Assembly: GCA_031260965.1 (NCBI GenBank)
Contig: JAISKK010000003.1
Location: 1 to 46,158, forward strand
From: Desulfovibrio sp.
GTDB lineage: Bacteria; Desulfobacterota; Desulfovibrionia; Desulfovibrionales; Desulfovibrionaceae
Direction: 5' to 3'
Length of the DNA stretch: 46,158 bases
This document shows, in pieces, positions 19,553 through 26,846 of this stretch. The notes below the pieces were generated by a model. That model was not told the origin of the DNA and did no database searches. It was given only the letters and a program-made list of their open reading frames with translations. The stretch's first letter is position 1. Each line of letters starts with the position of its first letter. The position numbers were made by a program, and so were the translations under genes.

Positions 19553-20622
19553 AATTGCAGGGCTGGAAGGAACTGCTTTTGGCCTTTATCCTGGCCCTGG
19601 TCATGTGGTACGGCGTCACCGGCAGCGAGAAGGTCGAATCCCAGTTCGAGGTACGGGTTGACTACCGCGGGCTGCCCGTAGGGCTTGTGGTGCGCGATGG
19701 CTTTGTAAACAAGGTTTCAGTGCGTCTGCGCGCCTCCGCCGGAATGCTGCGCTCTATTGCCGGGCGTGACTACGCCTTTAACATGAGCCTCGCCGATGTG
19801 CACAAAGGTGACAACGTCCTGGCGATCAACCCCAATTATCTGCCCTTCCGCAGCGGGGTGGAGGTGATAGACGTCAGCCCCGCGCAGATTTTTTTGAAAG
19901 TCGACGGCATTGAAAGCCGGACCATTCCGGTGAAAGTCGAGCTTCAGGGCGAGATATCCGAAGACTACTCCGTCTCCGTCACCTTAACGCCCCCTCAGGT
20001 CACGATCAGCGGAGCATCCTCCGTAGTTGAGGGCATCAAAAAGATAGAACTGCCCGTGTATATCGGCGCTGCCCCCAATCCCGGCATAACGGAGAGCATA
20101 AAAACCCTGCTTCTGCCCTATGGAGTGGACGCCGCGCCCAGCCAGGTTACGGTGTCCATGAACATATCCGTAAAACGCAAACAGGCAAGCCTGATCAAAG
20201 CGGTGCAGGTGCAGGCCGGGGAAGGTTTTGATAAATCCGCGCAGCCGGACAAGGTCAGGCTGACCTTGTCCTTGCCGGAATCCCTTGCCGCCCAGGCGGG
20301 TACGCTCACTGATCTGCGGGCCTTTGTGCAGGCGGAGGAATTGCCGGTCGGAATCCATACTCTGCCGGTGCGTATTGCGCTGCCTGACGGCGTGGAACTG
20401 CTGAATCTGGACCCGTCCGAGGTGAGCGTGCGCCTGACCCTGAGAAACGCAAATCCCGCGCAGGCCGCGCCGCCAACGCTGCGTCTCCCGGCTCCGGCGA
20501 AGTCAGGCAAGGCGTCCGCCCCAGAACCGGCTTCCGGCAAACGCTCTCCCGCAAAGGGTACACCCGGCAAAACGCCGGTGAAAACCCCGGCCGGGAAAAA
20601 ACCCGCCGGCAGGACCAATTAG
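19549..20622 (+). CDS. CdaR/YbbR-like domain protein with Lys/Pro/Ala-rich C-terminal tail
   Basis: N-terminal TM, repeated YbbR-like segments (TIPVKVELQGE...VSVTLTPPQVTISG), overlaps cdaA by 4 bp. Confidence 0.88.
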   Translation: MKLQGWKELLLAFILALVMWYGVTGSEKVESQFEVRVDYRGLPVGLVVRDGFVNKVSVRLRASAGMLRSIAGRDYAFNMSLADVHKGDNVLAINPNYLPFRSGVEVIDVSPAQIFLKVDGIESRTIPVKVELQGEISEDYSVSVTLTPPQVTISGASSVVEGIKKIELPVYIGAAPNPGITESIKTLLLPYGVDAAPSQVTVSMNISVKRKQASLIKAVQVQAGEGFDKSAQPDKVRLTLSLPESLAAQAGTLTDLRAFVQAEELPVGIHTLPVRIALPDGVELLNLDPSEVSVRLTLRNANPAQAAPPTLRLPAPAKSGKASAPEPASGKRSPAKGTPGKTPVKTPAGKKPAGRTN

Positions 20623-20650
20623 AAGGCTGACTGCGATTCGCCACGAAAAA

Positions 20651-21826
20651 TTACAAAATCAACATGGCGTCGCCATAGGAAAAAAACCTGAAACCCAGGC
20701 GGATGGCCTCTTGGTAAGCGGAAAGGATGCGCTCGCGCCCGGCCAGGGCCGAAACCAGCATGAGCAGGGAGGATTCCGGCAGATGAAAGTTGGTGATCAG
20801 CCCGTCTATCACATGGAAAATCTGGCCGGGATAAAGAAAAATATTGACCGGACCGGCAAAGGGGACAAGTGCGTTTTGCTCCGCAAAAGCCGCCTCCAGG
20901 GCGCGCGCCGAGGTCGTGCCCACGGCTATCACCGCGCGCCCCTCGCTTTTGGCTTTTTGTACGGCTCCGGCCGTCTGGACCGGAATCTGCACATATTCCT
21001 CGTGCATGACGTGATCCCTGATGTCCTCGCACCGCACCGGGCTGAAAGTGCCGTAGCCCACATAAAGACTCAGTTCGGCCCATTCCCGTCCGGAGGCGAG
21101 CAGGGCCTCGCGCAGACCAAGAGTAAAATGCAGGCCGGCCGTGGGCGCGGCCATTGACCCGGTTTTGTCGGCGCGGGCGTAAACCGTCTGGTACCGCTCG
21201 GCGTCAAGATTGCGGGCGTCCAAAACGCCGGATTCCCGGGAAGTTGCGGCAAGGGCGGAACCGGCAGAACCGGCTGCCTGACGCCGGATATAGGGAGGCA
21301 GGGGCGTTTGCCCGAAACGCTCCAGCAGGGCGGACAGATCTCCTTTCCAGAAAAGGCGCAGACGTCCCCTGCCCCAGTCCCCGCGCTCCAGAAAAAACGC
21401 ATAAAAATCCGGGGCAAAACTGATGCGCTCCCCAAGGCGCAACTTTTTTACCGGACGCAGCAGGGCTGCGCATTCGACACTGTGCTCCTGCCCTCCAGGC
21501 GTCTTTGGGGCGCCGGGGGGGGGATTTTGCAATTCGTGCAGGGGAGGCGAGAGCAGAACCTCCACCCGTCCTCCCTGCTCCCGCCGGCCCGCAAGACGGA
21601 CCTTGACCACGCGCGAATTGTTGGCCACCAGCAGACATTTTTCCGGCAGACAGGTCAGGAGGTCCGAAAATAACCCGGTCTTCAGACCATCTTCCGTCCG
21701 GCAAAGAACCATAAGCCGGGAGGCGGAGCGCTCGGGCGCGGGTGTCTGGGCGATACATCGCGCAGGCAGGTCGTAGAAATAGCTTTGCCGCAAAAAATCC
21801 GCTTCCGGCTTGCAGTCCTTGTCCAT
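20651..21826 (-). CDS. queA: S-adenosylmethionine:tRNA ribosyltransferase-isomerase
   Basis: YDLPARCIAQTPAPERSASRLMVL; MAAPTAGLHFT; ITNFHLPESSLLMLVSALAGRE. Confidence 0.96.
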   Translation of the reverse strand: MDKDCKPEADFLRQSYFYDLPARCIAQTPAPERSASRLMVLCRTEDGLKTGLFSDLLTCLPEKCLLVANNSRVVKVRLAGRREQGGRVEVLLSPPLHELQNPPPGAPKTPGGQEHSVECAALLRPVKKLRLGERISFAPDFYAFFLERGDWGRGRLRLFWKGDLSALLERFGQTPLPPYIRRQAAGSAGSALAATSRESGVLDARNLDAERYQTVYARADKTGSMAAPTAGLHFTLGLREALLASGREWAELSLYVGYGTFSPVRCEDIRDHVMHEEYVQIPVQTAGAVQKAKSEGRAVIAVGTTSARALEAAFAEQNALVPFAGPVNIFLYPGQIFHVIDGLITNFHLPESSLLMLVSALAGRERILSAYQEAIRLGFRFFSYGDAMLIL

Positions 21827-21870
21827 TCCAGTTTGCTCCAGGCGGTAAAACAACCGTCGGGGGCACAATA

Positions 21871-21909
21871 TTAGAGCAGATGTACATTTTCAATGTAAAT
21901 CTGCTCTAA
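21871..21909. repeat. Palindromic intergenic element, copy 2 (best conserved)
   Basis: TTAGAGCAGATGTACATT-TTC-AATGTAAATCTGCTCTAA; 18-nt arms with one mismatch, 3-nt loop. Confidence 0.85.
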
Positions 21910-22001
21910 ATCGTATAATCAGCCGCAGCTTGACTTGCCCGGGGCTATGGCGTAGCGGTGGCGCCATGTAGATTACAGAAGACAGTTCATCGAGATTTAC
22001 C

Positions 22002-22772
22002 ATGTTTTTTTTCTTTTTAAAACTTACCCTTACTCCGCTGATGATTGCCATGGTAACTCTGACCGCCAGACGCTGGGGGCCGGTTGTGAGCGGCTTGCTG
22101 GTGGGTTTGCCGCTTACTTCAGGGCCGATATCTGTTTTTCTGGCTCTGGAACAGGATAAGACCTTTGCGGCGGAGTCGGCGCACAGCTCTCTTTTTGGGG
22201 CTATCGCAGTGGTTTTTTTTTGCATTGCCTATGCGCGAAGCGCTGAAAAATTCTCCTGGCCTGTGGCGGCAACTTTCGGGCTGTCCAGTTTTTTCCTTAG
22301 CGTCTGGCTGTTTTCAGGGTTGGCGCTGCCGCTGCTTCTGTCGGCCGCGCTGACTTTCTGTACGGTTGCGGCCGGTTTTTTTGCCGTGAAAAAGTCCACC
22401 GCAGCTTTCACCAACATAATGGCCCCCCGCTGGGATCTGCCCTTTCGTATGCTGACCGCGACCACGCTGGTACTGCTGCTGACCATGTTGTCGGAGCGCC
22501 TGGGACCGCGATGGGTCGGCCTGTTGTCCACATTTCCGGTCTTTATTACTGTGATGTCGATTTTTTCGCATGCGCTGTATGGTTTATCGGAGGTCAACCG
22601 ATTTGAGCGGGGCGTCATCGCCGGATCCTTTTCCTATATAATATTTTTTCTGTTGGTTGCTTTGTTGCTGCCGACGTGCAATATGCTGCTGGTCTATCTT
22701 GGAGCCAGCCTTGCCGCAGTCGCACTCAACTTTTCCCTGCTGCAACTTCTTACGCGCGTAAAGGCCGCTTGA
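22002..22772 (+). CDS. Integral membrane protein of unknown function with an apparent internal duplication
   Basis: ~8 hydrophobic segments; RRWGPVVSGLLVGLPLTSGPISVFLALEQ resembles ERLGPRWVGLLSTFPVFITVMSIFSHALYG in the second half. Confidence 0.8.
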   Translation: MFFFFLKLTLTPLMIAMVTLTARRWGPVVSGLLVGLPLTSGPISVFLALEQDKTFAAESAHSSLFGAIAVVFFCIAYARSAEKFSWPVAATFGLSSFFLSVWLFSGLALPLLLSAALTFCTVAAGFFAVKKSTAAFTNIMAPRWDLPFRMLTATTLVLLLTMLSERLGPRWVGLLSTFPVFITVMSIFSHALYGLSEVNRFERGVIAGSFSYIIFFLLVALLLPTCNMLLVYLGASLAAVALNFSLLQLLTRVKAA

Positions 22773-22794
22773 ACGGCATTTAAGAAGATATCGT

Positions 22795-23110
22795 ATGAAC
22801 CTTGACTATACTTCCGTCCGCCCCGAAATTCGCGACTTTACTCCCTATTCGCCCGGTCTTTCCATTGAAGAAATTCGGGGACGCTATGGCTTATCCCGGG
22901 TAATCAAACTGGGCAGCAATGAAAATCCGCTGGGCACATCCCTGCGGGTAAAAGCCGCGATTGAAAAATTTGCCGCAAACGTGTTCCACTATCCGCAATC
23001 CGGTGAACCACGGTTATCCGGAGCCATTGCCCGCCGCCACTCCATTTCTGTCGAAGAAGTGGTTCCCGGCAACGGGTCGGGGGAAATCATTGATTTGCTC
23101 ATCCGCGTAA
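22795..23110 (+). pseudogene. hisC: Truncated histidinol-phosphate aminotransferase (N-terminal ~105 aa only)
   Basis: IKLGSNENPLGTS...FHYPQSGEPRLSGAIARRHSISVEEVVPGNGSGEIIDLLIRV; homology stops there and the rest of the ORF is an off-frame reading of an ABC ATPase. Confidence 0.85.
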
Positions 23111-23129
23111 GGTGGACGAAAAATAATCC

Positions 23130-23840
23130 TTGCGTCAGGCGGAGAAGATGCTGGAGATGGTCGGCATACCGGGCGGACGCGCCGGGGAATACCCGCACCA
23201 GTTCTCCGGCGGCATGAAGCAGCGCGTGGTCATCGCCATCGCCCTTGCCTGTGGTCCTGCCCTGCTGATTGCCGATGAGCCCACGACCGCTCTCGACGTC
23301 ACCATTCAGGCGCAGGTTCTAAAGCTTATCAATGATCTCAAGGAGAAATCGCGGATGTCCATGCTCATGATCACGCATGACCTTGGGATTGTGGCGGAGG
23401 TCTGCGACGAGCCGGTCTCCGCTCTTGATGTTTCCATACAGGCCCAGATACTGAATCTTATGAAAAAAGTTCAGCGGGACATGGGCATTACATACATCTT
23501 CATCACCCACGACCTCTCTGTGGTCAAGCATTTTTCCGACGACATCGCGGTTATGTACCTGGGGCGCCTGGCCGAAAAAGCCCCTTCCGAGTCTCTTTTC
23601 GCCAACCCGATGCACCCGTATACCGAGGCGCTGTCGGCAATTCCCGTGCCGCGTATTCACAACCGTCCCGAGCGGATTATGCTCCAGGGTGAAATAACCT
23701 CTCCCATCAATCCCGATCCCGTCTGCCGCTTCGCAAACCGCTGTAACCATGCAATGGAGATATGCAACAAGGAAGAACCCCCTCTGCTTGAGGTGCGGCC
23801 ATCCCACTTTGTGGCCTGTCACCTTGTCCGGGATTTATAG
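23130..23840 (+). pseudogene. Chimeric dipeptide/oligopeptide ABC transporter ATPase: DppD-like middle fused in frame to DppF-like C-terminal half; no Walker A
   Basis: [37 protein letters not shown]...[15 protein letters not shown] (DppD-like) followed by [41 protein letters not shown]... (DppF-like); two D-loop/H-loop modules, no P-loop. Confidence 0.88.
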
Positions 23841-23846
23841 CGTCTT

Positions 23847-23883
23847 TAACATCTGTATACATTTCCAATGTTTATCTGCTCTG
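23847..23883. repeat. Palindromic intergenic element, copy 3 (right arm conserved, left arm diverged)
   Basis: TAACATCTGTATACATT-TCC-AATGTTTATCTGCTCTG; right half close to copy 2; contains the lysA stop codon. Confidence 0.65.
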
Positions 23884-25155
23884 GTCCGGATAAACCCGGA
23901 GCAGATCCTCCAGGCAGTCTCTGCGCCGGACAAGACGGCAGCCTCCGTCGGCGCCGATCAGAACTTCAGCCGGACGCAGACGCTGGTTGTAATTGGAACT
24001 CATGGAGTGACCGTAGGCCCCGGCGTCCAGAATACCGACGATGTCGCCCTCGGCCAGTTCCGGCAGTTTCCTGTCTTTGGCCAGCACATCGCCGGTCTCA
24101 CAGATATTGCCGACTATGGTCTGGCGCAGCAGGGGACGCGGCCCCGGCAAGGCGGGGTAGACTTCCACATCGTGGAAGGAATCATAAATCATGGGCCGGG
24201 CCAGGACGGTAAAACCGAGGTCTGTGCCCACATAGCGGACCGGACCGTTGTTTTTTACCGCCAGGGTCGTGCCGAGCAGGATGGAACATTCGGCAGCCAC
24301 GTAGCGCCCCGGCTCAATGATAAATTTGCCGGTGAACGCGTGCCGCCTGCGAAAATTATCAAGCAGGACGTCGAAGCGGCTGCGGAAGTCGGCAAGATCG
24401 AGGCGCTGTTCGCCCTTGTATTTACGGTAGGGGATGCCGAAGCCGCCGCCGAAATCGATAAGCTCCAAACCGGGGAATTCGGCCGCCGTCTCCAGAAGCC
24501 AGCGCGCGGCCTCCAGATATGGAAGAGGGTCCATGAACAGGGAGCCTACATGCTGGTTAAGGCCTATGAGTTTCAGGTCATATTTCTTGAGAGCGACACG
24601 CATGGCCCCGAAATCTTCCGGGGTCACGCCGAATTTGGTGTTCTTGCCGGCCGTCACCACTTTGGAGCTATGTCCGGCCCCGATGCCCGGATTGACGCGC
24701 GCCATAATCTTGCCGCCCGGATTGACGCGCCCGAAACATTCAATCTGGGCGACGGAGTCCACGCTGACGTGGTCCGCTTTGGCATAAGCCAGGGCCAGTT
24801 CCTCGGAGCTTACATTGTTGCAGACATAACAGATTTGTTCCTTTTTGAATCCGGCCCGTTCAAGCAGGGCGACCTCTCCCGGACTCATGGCGTCGGCGAT
24901 CAGGCCTTCCTCACGGATGATGCGCAAAAGATGCGGGTTGCCGTTGGCCTTGGTTGAATAGCAGACCTTGAATCCCGCTTCGCCGGACAGGCCTTTCATG
25001 TCCCGGCAACGTGCCCGCAGGATGTTTTCGTTATATACATAAAGGGGGCTGCCGAAGTCGCGGATCAGGTCATGCGGGTTTTGCGCCCCGAAAAAATTCA
25101 GATCCGCGCTATAGCTGTTTCTAAGTGCTTGGCTTTCTTTCATGCTTTTCTTCAC
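23872..25155 (-). CDS. lysA: Diaminopimelate decarboxylase
   Basis: YSTKANGNPHLLRIIREEGL; INFORMATIVE motifs GLNQHVGS, IDFGGGFGIPY, EPGRYVAAECSILL, GAYGHSMSSNYN. Confidence 0.97.
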   Translation of the reverse strand: MKKSMKESQALRNSYSADLNFFGAQNPHDLIRDFGSPLYVYNENILRARCRDMKGLSGEAGFKVCYSTKANGNPHLLRIIREEGLIADAMSPGEVALLERAGFKKEQICYVCNNVSSEELALAYAKADHVSVDSVAQIECFGRVNPGGKIMARVNPGIGAGHSSKVVTAGKNTKFGVTPEDFGAMRVALKKYDLKLIGLNQHVGSLFMDPLPYLEAARWLLETAAEFPGLELIDFGGGFGIPYRKYKGEQRLDLADFRSRFDVLLDNFRRRHAFTGKFIIEPGRYVAAECSILLGTTLAVKNNGPVRYVGTDLGFTVLARPMIYDSFHDVEVYPALPGPRPLLRQTIVGNICETGDVLAKDRKLPELAEGDIVGILDAGAYGHSMSSNYNQRLRPAEVLIGADGGCRLVRRRDCLEDLLRVYPDQSR

Positions 25156-25274
25156 TGGGGTTGGAGTTTTTGCAGTTCATTAAACTGTCTGGGCGGACTG
25201 GTCAAGCGCCGCCAGTACCTGATTCACAGGTCTGCGTAGAAGTTTGCGGATCGGCTGCGGGATTTAAGGAAAAA

Positions 25275-25961
25275 TCACTTCGCGCGTTGTGCGGAAAGTT
25301 TCCGGTAAGCCTCAAGCACCCGGACCACAAAGTCCCGCGTTTCCTGATAGGGAGGAATCCCCCCGTATTTGCGGACTGCTGCCGGACCGGCGTTGTAAGC
25401 GGCAAGAGAAAGTTCCAGGCGCGGAAAATCCCGTAGCTGCGCCGCCAGATAACGCGCCCCGGCGTCAGTGCTGGCCATGGGATCAAAAAAATCCGTAAGT
25501 CCAAGCTCCCTGCCCGTCTCCGGCATAATCTGCATGGCCCCGAGCGCGCCTTTGCCGGAAACAGCGTCGCGCTTGAAGTTGGATTCAATCTGCAGCACGG
25601 CCGTCAGCAAGGCCACATCCACGCCATGCCGTCCGCCCGCCATATATATGATACGTTCCCAATCCGGGCCTACTGCGGCACGGATGACCCCGGCATAGGA
25701 CGAAGGCTTCGCGCGCGCCTTACTCTCCGCTGGGGACCCTTTGCGGGGCAAAGCCCTTATACGCATAGGCGGTGAGCCGCCGCTCCCCTTCTCATAGCCC
25801 CGCAGACGGACAAGTCCTTCCCGCCGCTCCGCGCTGCGGTCCGGCATCGCGTCCCGCTCCGCAGCCGCGCTCCGGGCATGAGAGAAAAAAGCCCCCAGAC
25901 AGCAGATCAAGACAAGAGCGCAGGTGCGGAAAGAGAAAAACGCGCAACCCGTAAAATTCAT
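25275..25961 (-). CDS. Lytic transglycosylase (SLT domain)
   Basis: ALLTAVLQIESNFKRDAVSGKGALGAMQIMPETGRELG...LSLAAYNAGPAAVRKYGGIPPYQET; signal peptide. Confidence 0.92.
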   Translation of the reverse strand: MNFTGCAFFSFRTCALVLICCLGAFFSHARSAAAERDAMPDRSAERREGLVRLRGYEKGSGGSPPMRIRALPRKGSPAESKARAKPSSYAGVIRAAVGPDWERIIYMAGGRHGVDVALLTAVLQIESNFKRDAVSGKGALGAMQIMPETGRELGLTDFFDPMASTDAGARYLAAQLRDFPRLELSLAAYNAGPAAVRKYGGIPPYQETRDFVVRVLEAYRKLSAQRAK

Positions 25962-26143
25962 TGTCCAAGCATATATAAAAGGCCACACCCTGTCCATCAA
26001 GGAGCAGGAATGATTCGATTTTCTGTCCAGGTTTCCCAAACAGCCAAAAGGATATTGGTTGACTCTTCAAGCTAATTCCTGCGACAAAACCCGTGCAGAG
26101 GATAAAGACATTCAACTCAAGCTCCGCCCTTCATGGGGAAAAA

Positions 26144-26710
26144 ATGATTATCAATATTCACGGGTTCACCGGCAGCGGAAACAATTCAAAATACAGATGG
26201 CTGCAAGACAATATTCAGGATCATGAAATATATTCGCCAACCTTCGACTACAGCTCACAAAGTCCGCAGGGCATTCTGGATCGGCTTTCCGAGAAGGTAG
26301 CCTGCTGTTCCCAGACAAAATCTGACGACCTGACCGGGTTGTATGTGCTGGGCAGCAGCCTGGGCGCTTTTTTTGCCCGTTGTCTCAATTTGCTGTATCC
26401 GAAACTGACGACCGTACTCATCAATCCGGCTCTTGCGCCATTTCTGCCACTGCGCGGATACATTGATTGCAGGGCATATCTTGCCTTGTTGGCAAATCTG
26501 GCCTATGCCGACGACAATTTGGGAGATGAAAGCAGGCTTTACGTCATCATGGGCGATGCCGACGAAGTCATAAATCACGAAAAAATGACCAGGCCCCTGC
26601 TGCCTCCGAATTTTAAACGCATTTATGTGATCCGGGGTGGTGTGCATCGCCTGGATTTGGGACATGAGGTGAGCGGTATTCTGAAGTCAATCTTCGGGAA
26701 CAAAACATAA
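26144..26710 (+). CDS. YqiA/YcfP-type alpha/beta-fold hydrolase
   Basis: MIINIHGFTGSGNNSKY; GSSLGAFFARCL nucleophile elbow; GDADEVI; HRLDLGHE. Confidence 0.75.
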   Translation: MIINIHGFTGSGNNSKYRWLQDNIQDHEIYSPTFDYSSQSPQGILDRLSEKVACCSQTKSDDLTGLYVLGSSLGAFFARCLNLLYPKLTTVLINPALAPFLPLRGYIDCRAYLALLANLAYADDNLGDESRLYVIMGDADEVINHEKMTRPLLPPNFKRIYVIRGGVHRLDLGHEVSGILKSIFGNKT

Positions 26711-26763
26711 AAGTATTTTCCGACGTAAGCGTCCTTTCAGTCCCTTCTTTTCAAGCCAATCGA

Positions 26764-26804
26764 ATTTGCCATAATGCCCCAGCCAAGGAGACATTATGGC
26801 AAAT
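26764..26804. repeat. Perfect 13-bp inverted repeat, 15-nt spacer
   Basis: ATTTGCCATAATG - CCCCAGCCAAGGAGA - CATTATGGCAAAT. Confidence 0.7.
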
Positions 26805-26812
26805 CACATACA

Positions 26813-26842
26813 GCGTTGTCTGCAATAACAGCGACACAACGC
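26813..26842 (-). terminator. Hairpin at the 3' end of the DUF4139 gene
   Basis: GCGTTGT-CTG-CAATAA-CAG-CGAC-ACAACGC, 5 bp from the stop of the minus-strand CDS; no strong T-tract. Confidence 0.35.
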
Positions 26843-26846
26843 CGTT

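Noticed and set aside
22795-23217. Full 140-aa ORF as a complete HisC-like protein
   Set aside because: Residues after about 105 are an out-of-frame reading of the ABC ATPase region; not a genuine protein end.
23749-24957. 402-aa plus-strand ORF
   Set aside because: Antisense to lysA; product resembles no protein and follows the lysA codon periodicity.
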